A program made the translations under genes and the position numbers. Under the pieces are notes generated by a model, which saw only the letters and a list, made by a program, of their open reading frames with translations, did no database searches and was not told the origin of the DNA. Positions 1-6,327 of a DNA stretch of 34,008 nt are shown piece by piece (within the stretch, counting starts at the first letter, position 1; the number at the start of each line of letters is the position of its first letter). The stretch comes from a virus: the IMG/VR virus record IMGVR_UViG_3300043444_000646, positions 1 through 34,008 of that record; one strand, 5' to 3'.

Positions 1-776
1 AAAGCTTCCTTTTTGAACCCTAATGCTTTATAAGCTTTTAATCTAATTTCCCAATATTCATCTTTAAAAGCTTCTTCAGTGAATCCTAATGCTTCGTAAG
101 CTTCATATCTAATTAGAGTACACCTATCTTTAAAAGAATCCGGAGTGAACCCTAATACTCTGTAAGCTTCATATCTAATTAGATTATAACCATCTTTCAA
201 AGCTTCCGCAGTAAACCCTAATTCTCTGTAAGCTTCTAATCTAATATCGGATTTTCTATCTTTAAAAGCTTCTGGAGTAAACCCTAATGCTTTGTAAGCT
301 TCCAATCTGATTTTGGCATCTTTATCTTTAAAAGCTTCCGGTGTGAACCCTAATGCTTTGTAAGCTCTTAATCTAATCAACTTGTCTTCATCTTTTAAAG
401 CTTCTGAAGGGAACCCTAATTCTTCGTAAGTTTCTAATCTAATCTTCCAATATTTATCTTTTAAAGCTTCTAGAGTAAACCCTAACTTTCGGTAAGCTTC
501 TAATCTAATCCAACTGTCCTCATCTTTTAAAGCTTCAGGAGTAAACCCTAATACTCTGTAAGCTTTTAATCTAATGTAAGGATCTTTATCTTTGAAGGCT
601 TCTGGAGTAAATCCTAACAATTCGTAAGCTTTTAATCTGATAGAAAAAGGCTTATCCTTAAAACCCCATCTAATAAGCCCAAACTTCCTTTTAACAGCCA
701 ATCTAATTTCATCCCATTTATTTTGAATGTAATATTTTAACCTTTCTTTATAATCTTCTGGTAATTCATTGTTCAT
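1..776 (-). CDS. 22-residue helical-repeat protein, N-terminal part (runs off window start)
   Basis: This gene is open from an ATG at 774-776 to the window edge (258 codons plus two bases) with no stop. It begins MNNELPED, like its paralogues, then has about ten copies of a 22-residue unit with consensus IRLEAYKALGFTPEALKD plus four variable residues. The pattern of two short amphipathic helices per unit suggests a HEAT-like alpha-solenoid, used in many families for protein binding; no catalytic residues are visible. A ribosome site (AGGAAAAATA) precedes the ATG. If the window ends are joined with 12 bases (rebuilt from the identical copy at 983-1224), the frame continues into 33816-34008 and ends normally, giving 326 residues. 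The function is unknown. Confidence 0.85.
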   Translation of the reverse strand, partial: MNNELPEDYKERLKYYIQNKWDEIRLAVKRKFGLIRWGFKDKPFSIRLKAYELLGFTPEAFKDKDPYIRLKAYRVLGFTPEALKDEDSWIRLEAYRKLGFTLEALKDKYWKIRLETYEELGFPSEALKDEDKLIRLRAYKALGFTPEAFKDKDAKIRLEAYKALGFTPEAFKDRKSDIRLEAYRELGFTAEALKDGYNLIRYEAYRVLGFTPDSFKDRCTLIRYEAYEALGFTEEAFKDEYWEIRLKAYKALGFKKEA

Positions 777-814
777 TATTTTTCCTATTCGCAAAGTATT
801 CTTGAGCTAAATTT
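777..814 (-). pseudogene. Relic of a repeat-gene 3' end between two paralogues
   Basis: Read on the minus strand, this short gap translates in one frame as IRNLAQEYFANRKNNEQ followed by a stop that overlaps the next start. That matches the normal C-terminus of the paralogue ending at 33816 (IRNLAQEYFENRKNNEQ). The gene at 815-2353 enters the stretch in another frame and stops early. The gap is therefore a leftover C-terminal coding end. It also still supplies the ribosome site for the gene starting at 776. Confidence 0.55.
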
Positions 815-2353
815 CTAATTTAATATTTTAGCCTTTTCCCACAATGTTTTTGTAATTTTAAGTAAACGATTCTTTTTAGAATTTTTGTGAGCTTCATATC
901 TATTTCTCCAATATGGATATTTTAAAACCTCTTCAGGGAACCCTAACACTTTGTAAGCTTCTAATCTAACGTCCGGATCGCTATCTTTCAAAGCTTCTTC
1001 AGTAAATCCTAATGATTTGTAAGCTTTTAATCTAATATCAGAATCTATATCTCTCAAAGCTTTTTGAGTAAATCCAAACTTTTTGTAGGCCAAGAGTCTA
1101 ATGTCGGGATTTTCATCTTCTAAAGCTTCCTTTTTGAACCCTAATGCTTTATAAGCTTTTAATCTAATTTCCCAATATTCATCTTTAAAAGCTTCTTCAG
1201 TGAATCCTAATGCTTCGTAAGCTTGTAATCTAAAGCGATCACATTTCTCTTTAAAAGCTTCTGGAGTGAACCCTAATACTCTGTAAGCTTCATATCTAAT
1301 TAGATTAGAACTATCTTTAAAAGCTTCCGCAGTAAATCCTAATGATTGATAAGCATTATATCTAACGTAGAAACTTTTATCTTTAAAAGCTTTTTTAGTA
1401 AACCCTAATTCTCTGTAAGCTTGTAATCTAATATCGGATTTTCTATCTTTAAAAGCTTCCGGAGTAAACCCTAATTTTTTGTAAGCTTCTAATCTAATTA
1501 TCCAACATTTATCTTTTAAAGCTTCTTCATTGAAGCCTAATGCTTCGTAAGCTTCTAATCTAACGTTCCAATTTTTATCTTTTAATGCTTCTTTAGTAAG
1601 CCCTAATTCTTTGTAAGCTTGTAATCTAATTTTCCAATATCTATCTTTTAAAGCTTCTTCAGTAAACCCTAAGCTTTGGTAAGCTTCTAATCTAATTGTC
1701 CGATTACTATCTTTTAAAGCTTCCAACGTAAACCCTAATGCTCTGTAAGCTTCTAATCTGACATACCAAGATTTATCCTTAAAAGCCTTTTCAGTAAACC
1801 CTAATTCTTTGTAAGCTTGTAATCTAATTTTCCAATATCTATCTTTTAAAGCTTTTTCAGTAAACCCATTTGTAGAGTAAAAATCAAGCCTATCCCAATC
1901 ACTTATTGGCAATACAATTTTTTTATTTTTATTTTCAAAATATTTATTTGCTATATACCTAATACAACTTTCTTCATCTTTCAAAGCTTCGTCAGTAAAG
2001 CCCAAAGCTTCGTAAGCCCTTAATCTAATTTCCCAATGAGCATCCTTAAAAGCTTCTTGAGTAAATCCAAATTTTTTGTAAGCCTCAAGCCTAACGCCAT
2101 AATATTCATCTTTAAGATGATCTATAGTAAGGCCGATTTCTTTTAATTTTAATAACCTTCTTTCAAAGAAATTTTTTGCTTGTACTTGTATTTTAAATTC
2201 TTCATCTTTCAAAGCTTCCGGAGTAAACCCTAATGCTTCGTAAGCTTGTAATCTAATTCTCCAATATGGGTCTTTAAAAGCTTCAAGAGTAAAGCCATTT
2301 TTCCTGTAATAAAGAAGCCTTTCCAAATCATTTTCAGGCAATTCATTGTTCAC
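815..2353 (-). CDS. Large 22-residue helical-repeat protein (512 aa), apparent fusion of paralogues
   Basis: The start is a GTG at 2351-2353 that overlaps the stop of the upstream gene (GTGA), giving MNNELPEND like the other family members. About twenty 22-residue units follow (IRLQAYxxLGFTxEALKDxxxx). Residues 131-165 break the pattern: a C-terminus-like stretch (IRYIANKYFENKNKK) runs straight into an N-terminus-like one (LPISDWDRLDFYSTNGF). This looks like the scar of two ancestral genes fused end to end. Residues 55-82 are also degenerate. The C-terminus (KTLWEKAKILN) is out of frame with the usual family ending. The protein is probably a cytoplasmic alpha-solenoid that binds a host or phage partner; the target is unknown. 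It belongs to the leftward operon that also carries the recombination genes. Confidence 0.85.
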   Translation of the reverse strand: MNNELPENDLERLLYYRKNGFTLEAFKDPYWRIRLQAYEALGFTPEALKDEEFKIQVQAKNFFERRLLKLKEIGLTIDHLKDEYYGVRLEAYKKFGFTQEAFKDAHWEIRLRAYEALGFTDEALKDEESCIRYIANKYFENKNKKIVLPISDWDRLDFYSTNGFTEKALKDRYWKIRLQAYKELGFTEKAFKDKSWYVRLEAYRALGFTLEALKDSNRTIRLEAYQSLGFTEEALKDRYWKIRLQAYKELGLTKEALKDKNWNVRLEAYEALGFNEEALKDKCWIIRLEAYKKLGFTPEAFKDRKSDIRLQAYRELGFTKKAFKDKSFYVRYNAYQSLGFTAEAFKDSSNLIRYEAYRVLGFTPEAFKEKCDRFRLQAYEALGFTEEAFKDEYWEIRLKAYKALGFKKEALEDENPDIRLLAYKKFGFTQKALRDIDSDIRLKAYKSLGFTEEALKDSDPDVRLEAYKVLGFPEEVLKYPYWRNRYEAHKNSKKNRLLKITKTLWEKAKILN

Positions 2354-3093
2354 GCAAGAGCTCCCATAAAATATTTTTTTGCTTCTATTCTAATTTCTTC
2401 CGATCTGTCTTTAATTGCGTCAAACCAATAATCTTTATTATTAAAATGATTTAAAGCATCCAATCTAATTTTCCAATATTCATCTTTCAAGGCCTCTTCA
2501 GTAAACCCTAATACTTTGTAAGCGTCATATCTAATGCCCCAATTTTCATCTTTAAAAGCTTCTGTAGTGAAACCTAAATTTTGGTAAGCTTGCGACCTAA
2601 TCATTTGATCTTTATCTTTAAAAGCTTCCGGAGTAAATCCTAATGCTTCGTAAGCATTAAGCCTAATTTCCCAATACTCATCTTTTAAAGCTTCTGGTGT
2701 AAACCCTAATTTTTTGTAAGCTTCTAATCTAATTAAAAAGTTTTCATCTTTAAAGTCATCTTTAATAAAGCCAAATTTCCTTTTGGCCCCTAATCTAATT
2801 TCAGAATATTTATTATTAACATCTTCTTCTATAAATCCAAACTCCTCGAATAACAAAAGATTCAATGAAGAAATAAATTTGCCAATAAAATCTTTAAGCT
2901 TATCATCATCAACACCATTAAACCAGTCGCCCATATAATAAAAATCATTTATTCTGAATTTACCAATATTTAAATTCACGAATGCAATCAATCTAATTAT
3001 CAATGATGCATCTTTTAAAGCCTCTTTAGCAAACCCATTTTTTATGTAATATCTTATCCTTTGTTTTTCATCTTCTGGCAATTCATTGTTCAT
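2350..3093 (-). CDS. 22-residue helical-repeat protein (247 aa)
   Basis: The chosen start is the ATG at 3091-3093, preceded by a clear AAGGAGATAAA ribosome site and giving MNNELPEDEKQR. An upstream in-frame ATG at 3121-3123 gives MGNKLPEGDK and looks like a degenerate second copy of the same start cassette. Residues 1-45 carry a first unit; the next 40 residues (FYYMGDWFNGVDDDKLKD onward) are non-repeat. Six to seven regular units then follow. The first part is closely related to the short gene at 3751-4011. The stop overlaps the next gene's GTG, so translation is probably coupled. The function is unknown; it is probably a binding scaffold. Confidence 0.8.
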   Translation of the reverse strand: MNNELPEDEKQRIRYYIKNGFAKEALKDASLIIRLIAFVNLNIGKFRINDFYYMGDWFNGVDDDKLKDFIGKFISSLNLLLFEEFGFIEEDVNNKYSEIRLGAKRKFGFIKDDFKDENFLIRLEAYKKLGFTPEALKDEYWEIRLNAYEALGFTPEAFKDKDQMIRSQAYQNLGFTTEAFKDENWGIRYDAYKVLGFTEEALKDEYWKIRLDALNHFNNKDYWFDAIKDRSEEIRIEAKKYFMGALA

Positions 3094-3112
3094 TTTATCT
3101 CCTTCTGGCAAT

Positions 3113-3724
3113 TTATTTCCCATTTTCTTTCCTATTTGCAAGGTATTCTTGAGCTCCATTTCTAATCTTCCAATATGTATCTTCTAAAGCTTCTTCAGTA
3201 AATCCTAATGCTTTGTAAGCTTGAAATCTGACTTCGTTATCTTCATCTTTCAAAGCTTCCGGAGTGGATCCTAATGCTTTGTAAGCAAGTAGTCTAATTT
3301 CCCCGAACGGGTCTTTAAAAGCTTCTTCAGTAAACCCTAATTTTTTGTAAGCCTCTAATCTAATTCTCCAATATTTATCTTTAAAAGCTTGTTTTGTAAA
3401 CCCTTCTTTTAACCAAGATTGCAATCTAAGTAAGCCCGATTGGTATTCATCATCGTCTTGTAAAAAAAGAATTGTGGCATCATTAGCTAATGATGCGATC
3501 AATTCATCTTTATCGTTTAAAGCTTCTTTAGTAAACCCGAATTGCAAATAAGCTTCCAATCTAATTAATCTATGCTTATGTTTAAGAGCTTTTTTAGTGA
3601 ATTTTACGACCCCGTAAAAGCCTTTTTCAACTGTCCAATATTTACACGAAAATCCTTCAGGAAACCCATTTTTTCTGTAATAAATAAGCCTGTCCCAATC
3701 ATCTTCTGGCAATTCATTGTTCAT
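3113..3724 (-). CDS. 22-residue helical-repeat protein (203 aa)
   Basis: The start is the ATG at 3722-3724 (MNNELPEDDWDRL) after GGAAGATAAA; other ATGs lie 12-18 bases upstream without a better ribosome site. After the shared N-terminal cassette there is a less regular stretch, then units such as YWRIRLEAYKKLGFTEEAFKD. It ends IRNGAQEYLANRKENGK, the usual family terminus. The 3' end overlaps the degenerate start cassette of the downstream gene. It is a member of the six-gene family transcribed leftward. No enzyme motif is visible. Confidence 0.8.
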   Translation of the reverse strand: MNNELPEDDWDRLIYYRKNGFPEGFSCKYWTVEKGFYGVVKFTKKALKHKHRLIRLEAYLQFGFTKEALNDKDELIASLANDATILFLQDDDEYQSGLLRLQSWLKEGFTKQAFKDKYWRIRLEAYKKLGFTEEAFKDPFGEIRLLAYKALGSTPEALKDEDNEVRFQAYKALGFTEEALEDTYWKIRNGAQEYLANRKENGK

Positions 3725-3750
3725 TTTATCTTCCATCATCAAATTACTCT

Positions 3751-4011
3751 TTATTCATCTAATACTAAAAGATTTAATTTAGAAATAAATTTGTCAATAA
3801 ATTTTTTAAACTTATCATCATCAATACCCTCATAGTAGTAACCTCCCAAATAAAAATCATCTATATCTAAGTGTAATTTACCAATATTTAAATTCACAAA
3901 TGCAATTAATCTAATTACCAGTGATTTATCTTTTAAAGATTTCTTAGTAAACCCATTTTGGATGTAATACCTTAGCCTTTCTTTTTCATCTTCCGGTAAT
4001 TCAGCGACCAT
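3751..4011 (-). CDS. Truncated helical-repeat paralogue (86 aa)
   Basis: It starts at the ATG at 4009-4011 with the variant N-terminus MVAELPEDEKER and a GAAGGAC ribosome site somewhat upstream. It matches the first about 85 residues of the protein at 2350-3093 (shared blocks IRLIAFVNLNIGK and DDFY, then DDDKxKxFIxKFIS) but stops at LNLLVLDE, where the longer copy goes on into regular units. It therefore keeps the N-terminal and non-repeat parts but loses the solenoid. It may be a stand-alone cap, a decaying copy, or a modulator of the longer proteins. It is the first of the family genes after the ssDNA-binding protein gene. Confidence 0.7.
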   Translation of the reverse strand: MVAELPEDEKERLRYYIQNGFTKKSLKDKSLVIRLIAFVNLNIGKLHLDIDDFYLGGYYYEGIDDDKFKKFIDKFISKLNLLVLDE

Positions 4012-4054
4012 TTTCTTTTTTGTCCTTCGTTGGTAATTTATAGCTTATTGTTTT

Positions 4055-4474
4055 TTAAAATGGTATTTCGTCATCTACTACTTCATTTTTATCAGTAGAT
4101 TTGTCTTCAATCGGTATGTATTTCTTGACTTTTAAAAGAGTTCCTTTTTCAGTTGCTTCATTTACTAATTCAACGGTACCTCTTTTGCCTTTTAGGTCAT
4201 AAGCGGTTAATGACCCTTGTTTCAACTTTGATATAACTTCTTCTCCAATTGATTTTGCCAATTGCGAAAGCTTCCATCTAACTGTTGAAACAATATAATC
4301 TCTTATTTCTAAAGAAGACCCAGATTCATCTTCTATTAAAAGAAAGAGCAAAAACATATCATTTCCACTGCTTGACTTTTTCTCTATAGATTCTGTTATT
4401 GAAAACCTATATATGCCAGGGGAAAAGCTTTTGTCTTTTTTAATTTCTTCTTCAGTAAACGGTGGAAAATACAT
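4055..4474 (-). CDS. DUF669-like single-stranded DNA-binding protein
   Basis: This 139-residue protein begins MYFPPFTEEEI and has the layout of phage DUF669 proteins, which sit next to RecA-like ATPases and act as ssDNA-binding proteins. Its C-terminus is DDEIPF, an acidic tip nearly identical to the bacterial SSB tail that recruits replication and repair proteins. The gene follows the ATPase gene by a single base after the stop, with a GAAGGAC ribosome site. It probably coats ssDNA during replication and recombination and loads the neighbouring ATPase or host enzymes. The family call rests on context, size and the tail rather than a strong sequence signature. Confidence 0.65.
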   Translation of the reverse strand: MYFPPFTEEEIKKDKSFSPGIYRFSITESIEKKSSSGNDMFLLFLLIEDESGSSLEIRDYIVSTVRWKLSQLAKSIGEEVISKLKQGSLTAYDLKGKRGTVELVNEATEKGTLLKVKKYIPIEDKSTDKNEVVDDEIPF

Positions 4475-4475
4475 G

Positions 4476-5336
4476 TTATTGTCCTTCTATGGTTGGTGGA
4501 GTCATTTTTTCTTTTAATTTTTCTATTATATTTTGGATCAATGTTGAGTCCAGATCTTCAAATTTGTCTACGTCGTATTTCTTTAGGCACTTAGACTTGT
4601 TTTCTTCTGATATGTTAAACATTTTAAAATAATTATTTAATTCAAGCAATTGATCTTTAGTTGCTAATTCTATGTTTAAAGTGTCTTTGTCAAGAGTCCC
4701 ATTGTTGTATCTTTTTGATATCTCTTTGTAGGAAAATGGGATCTCCTCAAATTGAACAAATGATTCTATTCTAGACTTGACAACCAATGCTTTTCTTTCT
4801 TTACCTATGGCCTTTACCTCAAGGCAAAGGTCAAAAAGATAGGGGAGGTCTTTGTACCCAGAAAACGTTTGCCCGATTGTTGCCATATTTGGCAAGTATT
4901 CATTTTTAGAGTAAGCGGTCAAAATGACGTTCATATCTACTTTTAGCAGCCAACTTATCAAGTATTTCATCTTTTTGTTAGCAGCGCCCAGGTGTTTTCC
5001 AAAGCCAGACCCCTTTTCTTCTTCCATTTCAATAAGCAAGTTATCATAAACTATCGTTATAGGGTCTATGATCAATGTTTTGTAATGGTGCTTTTCAGTG
5101 GCTAACGCTTTAACTTCTTTTAAGATTTCTTCAAAGTTTGAAGTATTGAATACAGCTCCGTTGCCTTTTTTTATCATGTCGACGTATTGGTCATTTTCTG
5201 CACCTTTCTCACAGTCTATTAAGTAGGGCGCCGGAAATTGAATAGAGGCAAATGTTTTGCCTACCCCAGCCTTCCCGTAAAGAAACGCCTTAAATCGCTT
5301 CTCTGTCTTGCTTGGCGTCTTTCCTCTTAATGCCAT
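4476..5336 (-). CDS. RecA/Sak4-like phage ATPase (AAA_24 type)
   Basis: The start is the ATG at 5334-5336 (MALRGKTPSK), directly after AAGGAGAAAACT; an upstream in-frame extension lacks a ribosome site. The Walker A motif GKAGVGKT is at residues 21-28 and Walker B (TLIIDP, Asp91) follows, with further conserved Asp and Glu residues. At 286 residues it fits the phage AAA_24 nucleotide-binding family, related to RecA/Rad51-like single-strand annealing proteins (Sak4). Known relatives pair with a DUF669 ssDNA-binding protein, which is the next gene here. The likely role is ATP-driven annealing or strand exchange in phage DNA replication and recombination. Confidence 0.8.
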   Translation of the reverse strand: MALRGKTPSKTEKRFKAFLYGKAGVGKTFASIQFPAPYLIDCEKGAENDQYVDMIKKGNGAVFNTSNFEEILKEVKALATEKHHYKTLIIDPITIVYDNLLIEMEEEKGSGFGKHLGAANKKMKYLISWLLKVDMNVILTAYSKNEYLPNMATIGQTFSGYKDLPYLFDLCLEVKAIGKERKALVVKSRIESFVQFEEIPFSYKEISKRYNNGTLDKDTLNIELATKDQLLELNNYFKMFNISEENKSKCLKKYDVDKFEDLDSTLIQNIIEKLKEKMTPPTIEGQ

Positions 5337-5347
5337 AGTTTTCTCCT

Positions 5348-5530
5348 TTATGATATTATTAATACAATGAACATGATTGCTATAAACACAATAGCGCATC
5401 CTATCTTTTCCGCTAAACTTTCCTTTTCTTCTTTGTCTTCAATTTCCCCTAGGTTGTTTTCCGAAAACTGTAATGCATCTTGCATCCAGTTGTTTCTTAT
5501 TTTCACTTCTTTGTAAATGCTATTTTTCAT
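5348..5530 (-). CDS. Small single-pass membrane protein
   Basis: This 60-residue protein starts at the ATG at 5528-5530 after AAGGAAG. The first about 40 residues are charged (NNLGEIEDKEEKESLAEK). The rest is one hydrophobic segment (CAIVFIAIMFIVLIIS) that runs to the end, giving a C-terminal membrane anchor with the charged part probably in the cytoplasm. It lies between the unknown 114-residue gene and the ATPase gene in the leftward early operon. The function is unknown; small tail-anchored early proteins in phages often modify the host envelope. Confidence 0.65.
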   Translation of the reverse strand: MKNSIYKEVKIRNNWMQDALQFSENNLGEIEDKEEKESLAEKIGCAIVFIAIMFIVLIIS

Positions 5531-5551
5531 TTTTACTTCCTTGTTTTTGGT

Positions 5552-5896
5552 TTAAAAAGGGATATGTAAATACTTTTGAGGTATTTCTTGATCTTCAAAT
5601 GACTTTTGATATCTATCTTCCATCATTTTTGAGATCATAGGCTCAAAATAAGTGATTAGTTTAGATTCTATTTCTTCTTTTAAATTGGATTTTTTATCGT
5701 TGTTAAGGTGCATTCTTATAATTTCTGGTATATTAATGCCTTCAAGATAAGTTTCATAATCGTCAAATGAAGGGGATTCTAAGGCGTAAAGAACCATGTT
5801 CTTTTGTTCTTTATAGGATAGGTCGTCGAAATTTATGTTCCCTCTGGTTTCAACTAGCTCTTCTATGACATCCGATATTTTGAATTGATAATACAT
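5552..5896 (-). CDS. Hypothetical early protein (114 aa)
   Basis: This is the first gene after the strong leftward promoter; its ATG at 5894-5896 lies about 25 bases from the predicted transcript start. It is acidic and apparently soluble, with a helical middle and a C-terminus ending YLHIPF. Its IPF end recalls the DDEIPF tip of the ssDNA-binding protein two genes downstream, but with no acidic run, so the match may be chance. No family was recognised. Its first position in an operon with an operator-bearing promoter suggests an early regulatory or host-takeover role. Confidence 0.65.
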   Translation of the reverse strand: MYYQFKISDVIEELVETRGNINFDDLSYKEQKNMVLYALESPSFDDYETYLEGINIPEIIRMHLNNDKKSNLKEEIESKLITYFEPMISKMMEDRYQKSFEDQEIPQKYLHIPF

Positions 5897-5928
5897 GTTA
5901 AAATCCTTTTTTTGTTTATCCTAAGATA

Positions 5929-5957
5929 ATAGTAAGGCATCCATGCCTTAGTGTCAA
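5929..5957 (-). promoter_or_regulatory. Strong sigma70 promoter for the leftward operon
   Basis: On the minus strand the -35 is TTGACA (5952-5957), the spacer is 17 bases and the -10 is TACTAT (5929-5934). The spacer contains the operator palindrome. It lies just upstream of the first leftward operon gene and should transcribe toward the repeat-protein genes. Confidence 0.8.
5933..5950. promoter_or_regulatory. Operator palindrome TAAGGCATCCATGCCTTA
   Basis: This is a perfect 18-bp dyad with core AGGCA-N4-TGCCT, placed between the -35 and -10 of the leftward promoter, where a bound repressor would block RNA polymerase. The same core recurs at 6274-6287. The neighbouring helix-turn-helix protein is the natural candidate to bind it. 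Confidence 0.7.
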
Positions 5958-5962
5958 CAAGT

Positions 5963-6223
5963 TTATTCAAAGTATTTCCCAAGATCTGGCCTTAACATTT
6001 TCATGGAAACCCATTCTAGTTTTTCGTTTATCTTTTGGGCTTCTAAAAGGGTCATTTTTCGCCTCATCTTTCCAGTTTTTTCATTATAGTTTGAAGAGGA
6101 CACCCATTTGTAAAGGTAATCCCTATGCCTGCCAAGTAAATTGGCTGTATTGGTAATTCCTCCGAGTTCCTCATAGATTTTCATTAACAATTCCCTATAG
6201 GATTGCCATTCTTCTGGGTTCAT
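5963..6223 (-). CDS. Helix-turn-helix DNA-binding regulator (86 aa)
   Basis: The start is chosen at the ATG at 6221-6223 (MNPEEWQSYRELL): a GAGGTG ribosome site lies just upstream, and a possible GTG start six bases earlier falls inside that site. A helix-turn-helix is likely in GGITNTANLLGRHRDYLYKW, followed by a basic stretch (KTGKMRRK) and a second helix. The size and divergent position match phage Cro- or CI-like control proteins. It sits between two promoters that share the operator core AGGCA-N4-TGCCT. By inference it represses the leftward operon, the replication operon and itself. No peptidase or dimerisation domain of a full CI protein is present. Confidence 0.7.
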   Translation of the reverse strand: MNPEEWQSYRELLMKIYEELGGITNTANLLGRHRDYLYKWVSSSNYNEKTGKMRRKMTLLEAQKINEKLEWVSMKMLRPDLGKYFE

Positions 6224-6251
6224 TTTCACCTCTTACTGTAGGAAATTCCCC

Positions 6252-6279
6252 ATTGTAGCATACCTGTATTGATAGGCAA
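6252..6279 (-). promoter_or_regulatory. Promoter for the helix-turn-helix gene
   Basis: On the minus strand, TTGCCT (6274-6279), a 16-base spacer and an extended -10 TGCTACAAT (TACAAT at 6252-6257) lie 29 bases upstream of the ATG. The -35 box is half of the operator palindrome, so binding there would shut off this gene (autoregulation). Confidence 0.6.
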
Positions 6280-6297
6280 TAATGCCTGAAGTATATT
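6269..6297 (+). promoter_or_regulatory. Rightward early promoter
   Basis: TTGATA (6269-6274), a 17-base spacer and TATATT (6292-6297) lie upstream of the replication initiator gene. The operator at 6274-6287 fills most of the spacer. It is divergent to and overlaps the promoter of the regulator gene. Confidence 0.7.
6274..6287. promoter_or_regulatory. Operator AGGCAATAATGCCT in the divergent promoter region
   Basis: This 14-bp dyad AGGCA-N4-TGCCT has the same half-sites and spacing as the operator at 5933-5950. It covers the -35 of the leftward regulator promoter and the spacer of the rightward promoter, so one bound dimer could control both. Confidence 0.7.
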
Positions 6298-6327
6298 GGT
6301 TCTTTATAAACTTTTACGGAGGAAAGT

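Larger units (their letters stand above)
1..4011 (-). repeat. 66-bp coding repeat array spanning five repeat-protein genes
   Basis: The stretch is built mostly from 66-bp units on the minus strand, each encoding 22 residues with the core AYKxLGFTxEALKD. Units are near-identical in places. A block of about 242 bp at 983-1224 is shared exactly with both window ends, apart from the 12 bases missing at the junction. The array continues at 33611-34008. The repeats reflect coding duplication. They are not CRISPR, because there are no unique spacers and the reading frame is kept throughout. Confidence 0.85.

Noticed and set aside
1-2340. Regular 66-bp repeats suggestive of a CRISPR array
   Set aside because: The repeats are wholly coding, in frame, with no unique spacers and no cas genes.
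3572-3835. Plus-strand open frame of 87 codons within the repeat genes
   Set aside because: It is the reverse of two real minus-strand genes, has no ribosome site, and is opposite to the operon.
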